From: Nitrospiraceae bacterium
GTDB taxonomy: Bacteria > Nitrospirota > Thermodesulfovibrionia > UBA6902
Reading direction: 5' to 3'
DNA length: 43,115 nt
NCBI GenBank assembly: GCA_020356065.1
Contig: CP070632.1
Coordinates: 1,487,944-1,531,058, forward strand
The notes under the pieces are model-generated. The model ran no database searches and was not told the origin of the DNA. It saw nothing but the letters and a program-made list of their open reading frames with translations. The position numbers and the translations under genes are program-made. This document shows, in pieces, positions 32,363 to 42,179 of the stretch (the first letter of the stretch is position 1; each line of letters begins with the position of its first letter).

Positions 32363-35300
32363 TCACTCCAGCTTGCAGACTGCACCATCCATGTATTTCA
32401 TGATCTCATCATAATCCTTTTTTATTTTTTCGTACATCAGGGCGTTTGCAATTGCTGTTGCACACTGCTCAGCCAATGATTCAACAAATTGTATTTCCTG
32501 GTCTGAAAATCTTCTCGGCTCCCCGGTATGGAGTCTCAATATACCCAGCACCTTATTCCGCGCGATAACAGGGACCGTAAGCATGCTTTTTATCCCCTCT
32601 GCAGAAGCTTCCTGCCGGTATGTAACGCGTCTATCAGTTGTCACATCAAATATAGCAACAGGCCTTTCCTTCAAGGCCTCGATAACATTTTTCTCAGCAT
32701 CAATAGGTCCCCTGTTTAAATATGTATCGCTCAGACCATAGGCCGCAGCAAGCTTAAGTTTCTTTCCGGACGGATCAAGCAGTCTGATAGTAGCAGCTTT
32801 CAGATCCATGACTTCAGGGATTTTTTTCACAATTATCTGCATCACATCTGCAGGCCTGAGAGACGCACTGACAGCTTTCGTCACCTCCTCAAATACTTCC
32901 AGGTACTGTTTCTCCTTGGAGATCTGTGCTTCAAAATGCCTTGCGTTCACAATGGCAATAGCTGTCTGCTCTGCAATGGCAGACATGAACCTTGTATCTT
33001 CATCTGTGTATTTGATTGGCTTTGTAGAATAAAGCCTTAACCGGCCAATGGTCTCGGACTGAAAAGTCAACGGAACAGACATTATACTCCATATACCTTC
33101 TTCAACTGCTTCCCTATAATATTTGGATTGCCTGTCCTCGGCAATGTCATATACCGAAACAGCTGCACTTGATAAAGAGTTGGCCAGACTTGCATCGTAT
33201 GATACGGGCCCCTTGTTCGCGTACTTCTCACTCAAACCATAATATGCCACCAGCTCCAGCAGCTTTTTCTCCCTATTAATGAGACGGAGCATACTGCCTT
33301 TCAGTCCCATTACTTCAGGGATTTTTCTTACTATCAGGTTCAGGACCTCATGCATATCAAGAGAAGAGCTCACCGTCTTTGTAATATCTTCAAAGACCCT
33401 GAGATATTCCTTCTCCCTTGATATCTCCTGCTCGAAGCTCTGTGCATTCAAAATGGCAATGCCGCTCTGTTCAGCAAGGGAAGCAGTAAAATCAATCTCC
33501 TGCCGGGAAAATTCCCTGTGTTCTGCAGAAAGAAGCCGCAGGATTCCGATAAGGGTTCCCCTCGCCCTGATAGGCAGGGTGAGCATGCTCTTTATGCCCT
33601 CTTGCCGCGCCTCTTCCTTATACTGAATTCTCTCATCGGTTGTTACGTCATAAATAGCCACAGCCTTTTCCTGTAATGCCTGGATAACATTTTTTTCAGC
33701 ATCAACAGGTCCCTTTTTCAGGTATTCATCACTCAATCCATATGACGCAACAAGTTCAAGGTCCTTCCCTTCTTTATCAAGCAGTCGAACAGTAGCGGCC
33801 TTGAGATTCATCACTTCCGGCAGCTTCCTCACAATCATATCAAGAACTTCCCGGGGCTTTAGCGAAACACTGAGGGCCCGGGTGACCTCCTGAAATACTT
33901 CCAGATACTCCTTTTCCTTGGATATTTCCTTTTCAAAGTGTCGTGCATTTACTATCGCAATGGCAGCCTGTTCAGCAATGCCTTCCATGAACATAAGATC
34001 TGCCTCGCTGTATTTTTTCTGATGGGCTGTATAAAACCTCAGCATGCCGATAATATCGTTCTGGTATATCATCGGCACTGAAAGGATATTTTTTATTCCC
34101 TCCTCCATCGCCTCGGTATAGTACTTCGAGTCCTTGTGTTCGGATATATCGTACTCGGAAACAGATTTTCCGGCCCTTGCATCATCAATGCTGGCATCAA
34201 ATGCCACTGGCCCTTTATGCACATATTTCTCGCTCAGTCCATGATACGCAGCAAGCTCAAGCTGTTTCTTTTCCTTATTAAGCAGCCTGAGTGTACAACC
34301 CTTCAGTCCCATAACCTGAGCGATTTTTCTGACTATCATATTCAGCACTTCGTCAAGGTCGAGCGAGGAACTCAACGTCTTTGTTATTTCTTCAAAGACC
34401 CTCAGGTATTCCTTTTCATTTGAAACAGCCGTTTCAAAACGTCTTGCATTTACGATCGCGATCGCTCCCTGTTCAGCAATGGCCGACATGAACTTCAGAT
34501 CATCTTCAGTATAATTGACCGGCTCTGATGTATACATTCTCAGAACGCCTATGACCTCATTATCTGCACGCAGAGGAATAGAAAGAATACTTCTGATCCC
34601 TTCCTCTCTGGCTTCCTCATAATATTTCGAGTCCTCATGTTCGGTTATGTCATAGACCGAAACAGGCTCTCCTGCAAGTGCGTCATCAATACTCTTGTCA
34701 TACCCGACAGGACCTTTATTGGCATATTTTTCACTCAGGCCGTAATAGGCGGCAATCTCAAGTTGCTGGGTCTCTTTGTTGAGAAGTCTGAGCAGGCTTG
34801 CTTTCACATTCATCACTTTTACAACGTTCGTAACTATAAGATGAAGGACTTCATCAATGGAAATGCTGGCGCTTATCGCTTTGCATATGTTCTGAAAGCT
34901 CTCGAGATACACTTTTTTTTCGAATATCGTTTCAGCACAGGAAGGACACATGCCATGAGTAAAAATACCAAAGCCCTCATTTGTCAGATATGTTTCAAGC
35001 TGCTCCCAGTAGTTCTCATCGCTTCTGATTTTCTTGCACCATCCGCATATTGGTATCAGCCTTTCCTTTCTCTCTGACTTGATACGGGTTTCTATCGTCG
35101 CTGTAATATGTGATATGTCTCTGACTGCAGCAATCACGCCCGTCAATTTACCCTTCTCCATCAACGGCGAAGCGGTTTCCTCAAGCATGCGTCTGCCACT
35201 GTCATGCGCGGTCTTATAAAGCTGCTTTCTCACTACTTTTTTTTCCTGAAAACACAGAGCAACAGGATATTCAAATGTCTGAAGCACAACGCCCTTGTCA

Positions 35301-35476
35301 TCCTCATACATTATGTCATCGTGAGAACAGCCAATCATTTTATCAGCAGATAAACCGGTAATGGATTCAGCAGCCCTGTTCCAATACTGAATTTTTTTTT
35401 CCATATCAACGAGATATAAACCATCTGTCATGGATTCAAATATGTTTCGATAAGTTTTGTTAAACAGGTCAAGCAT
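32363..35476 (-). CDS. PAS plus five tandem GAF domains, no output domain
   Basis: A 1,037-residue soluble protein. Residues ~1-130 are a PAS domain (FESMTDGLYLVDMEKKIQYW, GVIAAVRDIS). Residues ~142-185 are the cysteine motif often placed after PAS domains in signalling proteins (CGWCKKIRSDENYW, HGMCPSC). Five GAF domains follow at about 195-350, 365-520, 535-690, 705-858 and 872-1025. GAFs 1, 2 and 4 share KGPVxYDxSxxDA and YDIxEhxdSKYY; GAFs 3 and 5 share KGPVDAEKNVI and YDVTTDxR, an A-A-B-A-B order. No histidine kinase, GGDEF, EAL or HTH is present, so it must signal through a partner. TATGAT (35488-35493, minus) gives a leader of about four bases. The GAF-GGDEF gene lies just upstream. 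Confidence 0.88.
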   Translation of the reverse strand: MLDLFNKTYRNIFESMTDGLYLVDMEKKIQYWNRAAESITGLSADKMIGCSHDDIMYEDDKGVVLQTFEYPVALCFQEKKVVRKQLYKTAHDSGRRMLEETASPLMEKGKLTGVIAAVRDISHITATIETRIKSERKERLIPICGWCKKIRSDENYWEQLETYLTNEGFGIFTHGMCPSCAETIFEKKVYLESFQNICKAISASISIDEVLHLIVTNVVKVMNVKASLLRLLNKETQQLEIAAYYGLSEKYANKGPVGYDKSIDDALAGEPVSVYDITEHEDSKYYEEAREEGIRSILSIPLRADNEVIGVLRMYTSEPVNYTEDDLKFMSAIAEQGAIAIVNARRFETAVSNEKEYLRVFEEITKTLSSSLDLDEVLNMIVRKIAQVMGLKGCTLRLLNKEKKQLELAAYHGLSEKYVHKGPVAFDASIDDARAGKSVSEYDISEHKDSKYYTEAMEEGIKNILSVPMIYQNDIIGMLRFYTAHQKKYSEADLMFMEGIAEQAAIAIVNARHFEKEISKEKEYLEVFQEVTRALSVSLKPREVLDMIVRKLPEVMNLKAATVRLLDKEGKDLELVASYGLSDEYLKKGPVDAEKNVIQALQEKAVAIYDVTTDERIQYKEEARQEGIKSMLTLPIRARGTLIGILRLLSAEHREFSRQEIDFTASLAEQSGIAILNAQSFEQEISREKEYLRVFEDITKTVSSSLDMHEVLNLIVRKIPEVMGLKGSMLRLINREKKLLELVAYYGLSEKYANKGPVSYDASLANSLSSAAVSVYDIAEDRQSKYYREAVEEGIWSIMSVPLTFQSETIGRLRLYSTKPIKYTDEDTRFMSAIAEQTAIAIVNARHFEAQISKEKQYLEVFEEVTKAVSASLRPADVMQIIVKKIPEVMDLKAATIRLLDPSGKKLKLAAAYGLSDTYLNRGPIDAEKNVIEALKERPVAIFDVTTDRRVTYRQEASAEGIKSMLTVPVIARNKVLGILRLHTGEPRRFSDQEIQFVESLAEQCATAIANALMYEKIKKDYDEIMKYMDGAVCKLE

Positions 35477-35659
35477 ATGTTTACCGTATCATATGGTAAC
35501 GACCCGTGCAGGTACAAAAACACTCCGTTACACAGGGACAGAGTAAAAAAAGATTATTATATGTACTATGAGTTGTTTTTAAAACGCTGTGCCTTCATGC
35601 CTGAATACCCGGGTAACTGCCACGGATGTATTACACAGAAAAAAGCTTTTCATACATTA

Positions 35660-37045
35660 TTATTTTGCTTCATAAACAATATTTTTAGTCAGAAATTTTC
35701 CGCTGTACATTGCATTATCAGCAAGTCTGAGCAAATCTTCCTTCCTTTTTGCATTATCCGGATACGTTGCAACACCGAAACTTGCGGTAAGCCTGATTGA
35801 ATATGATTCATTTTTCAGGAACTGATTCTTTTCCACAATTCTTCTCAATCTCTCTGCTACCTGAAAACCTACCATACGTGAGGTCTGAGGAAGTATAATG
35901 ACAAATTCATCTCCTCCATACCGGGACACAATATCCAGTTTTCTCACATTCTGCTGAAGAAGCCATGCAATTTCAACAATTACCCTGCTTCCCACAAGAT
36001 GACCGTATCTGTCATTCACTTTTTTAAAATTATCCATATCCATAAATATGAGTGAGAATACTGAATTGAAACGACGCGACCGTTCTATTTCCATGTCAAT
36101 CGCCTGACGTATATATCTCATATTATAAAGATTGGTCAACTCGTCATTTTTCAGTTTCTCATACAGAAAAGCCCTTTCAACCGCCAAAGCTACGTAATGC
36201 GAGGCATGCTTAAGAAGGATCATATCATCATCTGAAAAAACTTTTATCCTGTTTAAATGAATAAGTCTTATGATCCCGACGATACGCTCATGAATTACCA
36301 GTGGAACACACATCATGGCTCTCACTTTTTTCTGCCTGTAGCTGTCTGCCTTTATATCAAACCTCTTATCATGTTGTGCATCTTTTATATTGAGAGCCAT
36401 ATTTTTTTCCATGACTAACCCGGCAATGCCCTGACCTTTCTTGAACACCTGTTTTCTGATCATACTGGAATTGCTCAGTTTGAGCATTTCAAAAAAAGGT
36501 TCGTCACTTATGAGAAGAGAACTGGCACCCGCTGATGTCATGGTCTTCAGCGCATGTAAAATATCCCGTATCATTGTACCCACATTTGCATCTGAAGAAA
36601 GTATGTTTCTGGCATAATCATGCAATGCAGATTCTCTCGATTTTTGAGCCAGTTCCACCTTTAGAGCTTCATTCTCTTTCTTTGCTGATGAATACAACGC
36701 GAGTTTCTTTATCCAATGCACAAGCTCTGTAAACGTCAGTTGTTCTTTCAATGGAAAGGCAAGGTCGGATTTAAGCCATGCGTTCACCTCTTTTTTAGAG
36801 ACATCCCGATTTAACAGTATAATTTTTGGGAAAGAAAGAGAGAGTGCCTGAAAAGCCTTTGAACCTGAACAGGCAGCAGACATCGAGCTATCTATAATAA
36901 TGAGCTGAATGTCGGCATCTTTTAAACGGGAAAGAGCACCCTTTATCCCTTTGACACTCGTAATGCGCCCCCCTTTGCTGCCAAGGGATGTTTTATAACT
37001 GCGGACATAAGAACTGCCGTTATCTATGAGAAGAATATTACCCAT
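35660..37045 (-). CDS. Receiver-like plus GAF plus GGDEF diguanylate cyclase
   Basis: A 461-residue protein. Residues ~1-115 have a receiver-like fold ([15 protein letters not shown]) without the usual acidic pair, so phosphorylation is doubtful. A GAF domain follows (about 150-300: [37 protein letters not shown]). The GGDEF domain has [27 protein letters not shown] and RYGGDEF, all intact, and RKLD five residues upstream as the c-di-GMP inhibitory site. It should make c-di-GMP and be product-inhibited. The ATG overlaps the end of secA by eight bases, with GGAATG as ribosome site, so it is probably translated from the secA message. Confidence 0.93.
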   Translation of the reverse strand: MGNILLIDNGSSYVRSYKTSLGSKGGRITSVKGIKGALSRLKDADIQLIIIDSSMSAACSGSKAFQALSLSFPKIILLNRDVSKKEVNAWLKSDLAFPLKEQLTFTELVHWIKKLALYSSAKKENEALKVELAQKSRESALHDYARNILSSDANVGTMIRDILHALKTMTSAGASSLLISDEPFFEMLKLSNSSMIRKQVFKKGQGIAGLVMEKNMALNIKDAQHDKRFDIKADSYRQKKVRAMMCVPLVIHERIVGIIRLIHLNRIKVFSDDDMILLKHASHYVALAVERAFLYEKLKNDELTNLYNMRYIRQAIDMEIERSRRFNSVFSLIFMDMDNFKKVNDRYGHLVGSRVIVEIAWLLQQNVRKLDIVSRYGGDEFVIILPQTSRMVGFQVAERLRRIVEKNQFLKNESYSIRLTASFGVATYPDNAKRKEDLLRLADNAMYSGKFLTKNIVYEAK

Positions 37046-39716
37046 TCATTCCACAGCATTTTTTGTATTTTTTGCCGCTACCACAAATGCAGGGATCATT
37101 TCTCCCTATCTTTTTATCTTTAATCACCGTCTGCGGTTTGGCGCTCTCTGCTCCGCTGCCTCTGCCGAACGTCATCCTTGATGCCCTGGGAACAAACTTC
37201 TCCTGAACCTCCTGTTCCCTTGCAATCTGAATCTTCATTAACCTTGAGACAGCCTCGGATGCCACCCTGCTGCCCAGGTCTGCAAATATATCAAATGCTT
37301 CTTTTTTATACTCTACCAGCGGGTCTCTCTGCCCGTATCCGCGCAGTCCAACCCCCTCTTTCAGGTGGTCCATACTCAAGAGATGGTCCTTCCACTGGGA
37401 ATCGACAACCTGGAGCAGTACCATTTTTTCCAGATATCTGAATGTTTCCGATCCGATCTCCTGCTCCTTTTTTTCATAGGCCTTGACAAATTCATCTACA
37501 ATACTCTTGCGAAGATCATCAAAGTTCTCAACATCCAGCGACGGAGATATCTGGAACTGCCCGTAAAGTGCGTCACCAAGGACCTTCAGGTCCCACTCTT
37601 CAGCATGTTTATCTTCAGGACAGTAGATATTAAGCAAGTCATCAATGGACTCCTCAGCCATATCCAGTATTCTTTCTTTCAGGCTCTCTGCAGTCAGGAT
37701 CTCTTTACGGAATGAATAAATCTCTGTGCGCTGTTTATTATTTACATCATCATATTCAAGCAGATGTTTTCTTATATCAAAGTTATGCGCCTCAACTCTT
37801 TTTTGTGAAGTCTCGATGGCCTTGGACACCCATTTGTGCTCAATTGGCTGGGATTCTTCCATTCCCAGTTTTCCCATCATGCCTGCTATACGATCGGAAC
37901 CAAATATTCTCATAAGATCATCCTCAAGAGAAAGATAAAACCGTGAAGAGCCCGCATCTCCCTGACGGCCTGAACGGCCCCTGAGCTGGTTATCAATCCG
38001 TCTGGACTCATGTCTTTCAGTCCCCAGAATATGAAGCCCGCCGGCATTAATCACTTTTTCCCTGTCCTCTTCACAAAGTTTTTTTGCCTTTTCAAGGGTC
38101 TTATGATATTCATCCTCGGTGTAATCCTTCCTGTCTCCGAGCATATCCTTGGCCAGACCCTCAGGGTTCCCTCCAAGGACAATATCCGTTCCTCTTCCTG
38201 CCATGTTCGTCGCAATGGTAACAGCTTCGCTCCTGCCTGCCTGGGACACAATCTCTGCTTCATTTTCATGGTATTTGGCATTCAAAACCGAATGGGGTAT
38301 TTTTTTCTTTTTAAGCATGGACGCTAGCAGTTCTGATGTTTCTATCGCAATTGTTCCGACCAGAACAGGCTGTCCTCTTTTTTGACAGTCTGCAATTTCA
38401 TCAACGACCGCATGAAACTTGGCCTTGACCGTTTTGTAAATGATATCGGCATTGTCCTTCCTGATCATTGGTTTATTTGTCGGTATGACAGCAACTTCCA
38501 GGTCATATATCTTTGCGAACTCCTCTGCCTCAGTGTCAGCTGTCCCGGTCATCCCGGCAAGCTTGTTATACATCCTGAAATAGTTCTGAAACGTGATAGT
38601 TGCAAGGGTCTGGTTTTCACTGGCAATTTTTACGCCTTCCTTTGCTTCGATGGCCTGGTGCAGTCCGTCGGACCAGCGTCTGCCCGGCATGAGACGGCCG
38701 GTAAACTCATCAACAATAATGACCTCATTGTCTTTGACAATGTAATCCACGTCGCGTTTAAACAGGGCATGCGCTCTCAGTCCCTGATTGACATGATGAA
38801 CAAGTTCCATATTGGCAGGGTCATACAGGTTGCCAACATTCAGGAGGTTCTCGACCTTGATATTTCCATCATCAGTGAGTATCGCATTTTTGGCTTTTTC
38901 ATCAATTGTGTAATCAGTATCTTTCCTGAGCCGAGGTATGATTTTATTTATGACGTAATACTTATCAGTTGATTCTTCAGACGGGCCGGAGATAATCAAA
39001 GGGGTCCTGGCTTCATCAATCAATATACTGTCCACCTCATCAACGATCGCATAGTTCAATTCCCTCTGAACATAATCATTAATGTGATACTTCATATTGT
39101 CTCTCAGGTAGTCAAATCCGAACTCATTATTCGTACCATACGTGATATCAGCGTTATAGGCTTCCTTTCTCTCAACAGGCCTTAAATTCTGCAGCCTGCG
39201 CTCTTCAGCATGATATGACGGATCAAAGAGAAATGAGCTGTCATGCTGGATAATGCCTATGGAAAGTCCAAGGAAGTGATACAGTGGCCCCATCCACTGT
39301 GCGTCTCTTTTTGCAAGGTAATCATTAACCGTAATTACATGTACCCCCCTGCCGTCAATAGCATTCAGATACACTGACAATGTAGCGACAAGGGTTTTGC
39401 CTTCCCCGGTCTTCATTTCAGCAATTTTTCCGCTGTTCAGCACAATACCTCCTATGAGCTGCACATCAAAGTGCCTCATGTGAAGAACACGCCATGATGT
39501 TTCTCTTACAACGGCAAATGCCTCAGGGAGAATATCATCAAGTGTTTCTCCCTGTTCAAGCCTCTTGCGAAACTCCCCGGTCTTTGCCTGAAGCTGTTTG
39601 TCATCAAGGCCCTTTACTGATTCCTCAAAAGAGTTGATTTGCTCGACAACCGTCCATAATTTCTTGATCTCTCTCTCATTTTTTGTGCCGAGAATTTTTG
39701 TGAGCATCCCAAACAT
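37038..39716 (-). CDS. secA: Preprotein translocase ATPase SecA
   Basis: A complete 892-residue SecA. It has Walker A in [13 protein letters not shown] (K107), the [15 protein letters not shown] segment, [34 protein letters not shown] and the C-terminal zinc motif [14 protein letters not shown] that contacts SecB and lipids. It drives protein export through SecYEG. No Shine-Dalgarno precedes ATG 39716; an extended -10 (TGTTATAAT) ends six bases before it, so the mRNA is predicted leaderless. That would be unusual for a highly expressed essential gene. Confidence 0.98.
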   Translation of the reverse strand: MFGMLTKILGTKNEREIKKLWTVVEQINSFEESVKGLDDKQLQAKTGEFRKRLEQGETLDDILPEAFAVVRETSWRVLHMRHFDVQLIGGIVLNSGKIAEMKTGEGKTLVATLSVYLNAIDGRGVHVITVNDYLAKRDAQWMGPLYHFLGLSIGIIQHDSSFLFDPSYHAEERRLQNLRPVERKEAYNADITYGTNNEFGFDYLRDNMKYHINDYVQRELNYAIVDEVDSILIDEARTPLIISGPSEESTDKYYVINKIIPRLRKDTDYTIDEKAKNAILTDDGNIKVENLLNVGNLYDPANMELVHHVNQGLRAHALFKRDVDYIVKDNEVIIVDEFTGRLMPGRRWSDGLHQAIEAKEGVKIASENQTLATITFQNYFRMYNKLAGMTGTADTEAEEFAKIYDLEVAVIPTNKPMIRKDNADIIYKTVKAKFHAVVDEIADCQKRGQPVLVGTIAIETSELLASMLKKKKIPHSVLNAKYHENEAEIVSQAGRSEAVTIATNMAGRGTDIVLGGNPEGLAKDMLGDRKDYTEDEYHKTLEKAKKLCEEDREKVINAGGLHILGTERHESRRIDNQLRGRSGRQGDAGSSRFYLSLEDDLMRIFGSDRIAGMMGKLGMEESQPIEHKWVSKAIETSQKRVEAHNFDIRKHLLEYDDVNNKQRTEIYSFRKEILTAESLKERILDMAEESIDDLLNIYCPEDKHAEEWDLKVLGDALYGQFQISPSLDVENFDDLRKSIVDEFVKAYEKKEQEIGSETFRYLEKMVLLQVVDSQWKDHLLSMDHLKEGVGLRGYGQRDPLVEYKKEAFDIFADLGSRVASEAVSRLMKIQIAREQEVQEKFVPRASRMTFGRGSGAESAKPQTVIKDKKIGRNDPCICGSGKKYKKCCGMNG

Positions 39717-39722
39717 GGAGTT

Positions 39723-39731
39723 ATTATAACA
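39723..39731 (-). promoter_or_regulatory. Extended -10 of secA, leaderless geometry
   Basis: On the minus strand TGTTATAAT (TGnTATAAT consensus). Its -10 hexamer occupies 39723-39728, six bases before ATG 39716. There is no good -35 at 16-18 bases, as expected for extended -10 promoters. Confidence 0.55.
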
Positions 39732-40033
39732 AAATCACTGGCAATAGCATACATGTGACATTGAAGCCCATTATATGAACTTTCCACTAAATCAATAGCA
39801 ATTATTCAATCATCTGATACACATGTGCTGTCAAACGACACAGTCAATATGTCAATTGAATTCAAAATGACAAAATGAATTAACAGGCTGTTAAATTGCC
39901 TTTTTTTAACATTAAGTCATTATAATGATTTATTTGGCATTTGAGCTTTGATACGGATAATTGTCTGTTGCGAAATGAGAGCTGTTCTTGAATTAATACA
40001 TACCGTCAATATAAAATAATGCATTCTTTCGAT
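39729..40033. other. Intergenic region between secA and tRNA-Gly
   Basis: These 305 AT-rich bases hold no credible ORF. A palindrome TTAACA-GGC-TGTTAA lies near 39879-39893, next to a short AGGC/GCCT stem with a T-run that may stop transcription. The tRNA promoter lies at 39988-40015. Confidence 0.4.
39988..40015 (+). promoter_or_regulatory. Promoter of tRNA-Gly
   Basis: TTGAAT (39988-39993), 16 bases, TATAAA (40010-40015). The start would be near 40022, about 12 bases before the mature tRNA. Confidence 0.5.
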
Positions 40034-40108
40034 GCGGGCGTAACTCAGTGGTAGAGTTTCAGCTTCCCAAGCTGAGGGTCGCGGGTTCAAATCCCGTCGC
40101 CCGCTCCA
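40034..40108 (+). tRNA. tRNA-Gly (anticodon CCC)
   Basis: A complete cloverleaf. Acceptor GCGGGCG pairs with CGCCCGC; D-arm ACTC/GAGT; anticodon stem TCAGC/GCTGA around loop TTCCCAA, giving anticodon CCC for GGG codons; T-arm GCGGG-TTCAAAT-CCCGT; discriminator T and encoded CCA at 40106-40108. I see no duplicated 3' end elsewhere in the window that would mark an integrated element. Confidence 0.95.
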
Positions 40109-40121
40109 TTAAGGACAATTG

Positions 40122-40197
40122 AGAAGTAAAAGTTTGAAGTAGGAATAAAAAACGATAACAATAATTATATGACTGTTACTGCCTACTTCCCACTTCT
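40122..40197. repeat. Imperfect inverted repeat with ACTTC units
   Basis: AGAAGT (40122-40127) and GAAGTAGG (40136-40143) pair with CCTACTTC (40182-40189) and ACTTCT (40192-40197). The right side continues as spaced ACTTC units up to the cobalamin adenosyltransferase start. It is a low-complexity intergenic repeat between the tRNA and that gene. Confidence 0.45.
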
Positions 40198-40226
40198 TGG
40201 TTCTAACTTCTGACTTAGCTATTATT

Positions 40227-40754
40227 ATGCCAAAGGGGCTTATCCATATATACACCGGCGAGGGAAAAGGCAAGACAACAGCCTCATTCGGTCTTGCCAA
40301 GAGAGCGGCCGGTCACGGTAAAAAAGTACTCATCCTTCAGTTTCTGAAGAGCGGAATAAAAGATTCAGGAGAGATCTCATCCGCAAAAGAGCTAGGTATC
40401 AAAGTTGTCAGGTTCAGAAATCAGAACACCCCTTTGTTTAATCCGAATGTCAAGGTCTCAGACCTAAAGTCATCCATAAAAAAAGCTGTTTCCAGAGCAA
40501 TAAGGGAACTGAAAAGCAATGTGTATGACCTGGTCATTCTTGACGAGTTTAACACCGTACTGGACTGCGGGTATGCCACAATGAAAGAGGTAAAAGAAAT
40601 TCTGAATGCAAAACCTGAAAGGGTAGAACTCATATTAAGTGGTAGGGGAGCTCCGGATGAGTTAATTGAAATAGCAGATTATGTCACAGAGATGAAAATG
40701 ATAAAGCACCCTTTTGAAAAAGGGGTAAAGGCAAGAAAGGGGATAGAATTTTAA
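40227..40754 (+). CDS. Cob(I)alamin adenosyltransferase, CobA/CobO/BtuR type
   Basis: ATG 40227 (MPKGLIHIYTGEGKGKTTAS) gives 175 residues; a longer TTG start at 40197 would read through repeat sequence. The P-loop GEGKGKTT (residues 11-18), VLILQFLKSG, DLVILDEFNTVLDCG and ELILSGRGAPDELIEIADYVTEM define the CobA/BtuR family, which adenosylates corrinoids with ATP. It is slightly short for the family, but the core motifs are complete. No other cobalamin gene or riboswitch is near, suggesting salvage rather than de novo synthesis at this locus. Confidence 0.92.
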   Translation: MPKGLIHIYTGEGKGKTTASFGLAKRAAGHGKKVLILQFLKSGIKDSGEISSAKELGIKVVRFRNQNTPLFNPNVKVSDLKSSIKKAVSRAIRELKSNVYDLVILDEFNTVLDCGYATMKEVKEILNAKPERVELILSGRGAPDELIEIADYVTEMKMIKHPFEKGVKARKGIEF

Positions 40755-40844
40755 TTACATTAAATATGATAAAATATAATAAAAAATTAATGAGTTATGC
40801 ATAAAATGAAGTTTTTCCGAAATTTTGATCTTATATTTTTTATA

Positions 40845-41420
40845 TTACTTTTCCCCCATTTGTTTCTTTACATAGTACACCCGCTGGATCACCGTGTAAT
40901 GAGTAAGCACAAACATGACGAGCATGAACGGAAATACCAGTCCTGTCAGTGCTGCAAGAGACATGAATACTATCCGTTCCGGTCTTTCCATCAACCCGGT
41001 CTTGCATTCCCTGCCTAGGCCTTCAGCCCTTGCCCTTGCATAACTTATTATCAATGCACCTACCATGGTACCGACACTGAGCAATGCTCCAGCTGTTGAT
41101 CCGTTTTTTATGAAATACCAGGCAAATCCCGTAAGAAGAAATGAATCCGAATATCTGTCAATCACTGAGTCGAGAAATGCCCCGTATTGAGTAACCTTGT
41201 TATACATTCTGGCTGATATGCCGTCAAACATGTCAAATAGCGATCCCAATATAATCAATAAGCCTCCCAGAAAGAGATTCCGGGTCAAAACCACGGATGC
41301 CATAATGGTGATAATAAATCCGGCAATTGTTATTGTGTTGGGTGATATTTCAACAGCTCTGGCCAGGGAAGTCAGATATTTTTCTATATGTTTGCCTACA
41401 TGTGCAAAGAATGTTTTCAT
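40845..41420 (-). CDS. CDP-alcohol phosphatidyltransferase family protein
   Basis: AGGAG lies about 12 bases before ATG 41420. The 191-residue membrane protein has the complete family signature D63-x2-D66-G67-x2-A70-R71-x8-G80-x3-D84-x3-D88, binding the metal and CDP-diacylglycerol. About six hydrophobic segments fit. The variant ISPNTITIAGFIITI at the N-terminus is closer to phosphatidylinositol-phosphate/archaetidylinositol-type or PgsA-like enzymes, and the acceptor alcohol cannot be told from sequence alone. Confidence 0.9.
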   Translation of the reverse strand: MKTFFAHVGKHIEKYLTSLARAVEISPNTITIAGFIITIMASVVLTRNLFLGGLLIILGSLFDMFDGISARMYNKVTQYGAFLDSVIDRYSDSFLLTGFAWYFIKNGSTAGALLSVGTMVGALIISYARARAEGLGRECKTGLMERPERIVFMSLAALTGLVFPFMLVMFVLTHYTVIQRVYYVKKQMGEK

Positions 41421-41663
41421 CTTGTAACGATCTCCTGAATATGATTTTCTTCATCCAGCTTGCTATTTTTATGATAAACGCATATATAAGTCAAGACCTG
41501 TTGAAATGGATTTCATGCAATTATTATAAGAATCCCCATAACAGGACAGAGCATTAATAATCAGAGCAATTCTCAATTGTCCCCCTCAAATAAAGGGTGC
41601 CCCCCCAAATACGCAAATTATATATTTTTCAACTTGCTTTTCTCTGCACCGGTCTTTAATATT

Positions 41664-41669
41664 TATAAT
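41664..41669 (+). promoter_or_regulatory. -10 box of rfaE2, near-leaderless geometry
   Basis: A perfect TATAAT ending four bases before ATG 41674. Transcription would begin at or just inside the start codon. No strong -35 is seen at 16-18 bases. Confidence 0.4.
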
Positions 41670-41673
41670 CACC

Positions 41674-42138
41674 ATGACGGATAAAATAATTAGAGACAGA
41701 CGAATACTTAAAAAAATAATTACTGATCTCCAATCGAAAAAAAAGAAGATCGTATTCACCAACGGATGTTTTGACCTTATTCATGTGGGTCATGTCCGGT
41801 ACCTCAGAGATGCTAAACGTCTTGGTGATACGCTTGTGATAGGACTTAATTCAGACTCCTCTGTCTCCTCCATAAAACCGGGCCGACCTGTGACACCTGA
41901 ACATGAGAGGGCTGAAGTGCTTGCCTCACTCGAGATGGTTGATTACGTCATTCTCTTCAGAGAAGAAACCCCGTATGAGCTGATCAAAGAAATAAGGCCT
42001 GATGTGCTGGTAAAGGGAGCAGACTGGAACATCAACGATATAGTCGGAAAAGACATTGTGAAAGAGGTCCGCACGATACCCTTTATCGAAGGTATATCCA
42101 CGACTCGCATTATCCAGAAGATCCAGGCTCTGTCTTAG
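41674..42138 (+). CDS. rfaE2: D-glycero-beta-D-manno-heptose 1-phosphate adenylyltransferase
   Basis: A 154-residue stand-alone nucleotidyltransferase (the C-terminal half of HldE). FTNGCFDLIHVGHVRYL contains the HxGH motif (H37, H40), followed by LVIGLNSDSSVSSIKP and GRPVTPEHERAEVLASL; the C-terminus has the ISTTRII motif (ISTSxII in most members). It makes ADP-heptose for the lipopolysaccharide inner core, supporting a Gram-negative envelope. The kinase partner (rfaE1) is not in the window. Confidence 0.93.
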   Translation: MTDKIIRDRRILKKIITDLQSKKKKIVFTNGCFDLIHVGHVRYLRDAKRLGDTLVIGLNSDSSVSSIKPGRPVTPEHERAEVLASLEMVDYVILFREETPYELIKEIRPDVLVKGADWNINDIVGKDIVKEVRTIPFIEGISTTRIIQKIQALS

Positions 42139-42179
42139 TCTGCTTAATTCATTAAAATGATACTGTCAGTTTCACAATC

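Noticed and set aside
35477-35800. Plus-strand 107-codon frame between the PAS-GAF and GAF-GGDEF genes
   Set aside because: It overlaps the end of the cyclase gene antisense, has no ribosome site, and its composition is unlike a protein; the 183-base gap appears non-coding.
40034-40226. tRNA-Gly as an integration site for a mobile element
   Set aside because: No integrase gene and no repeat of the tRNA 3' end elsewhere in the window.
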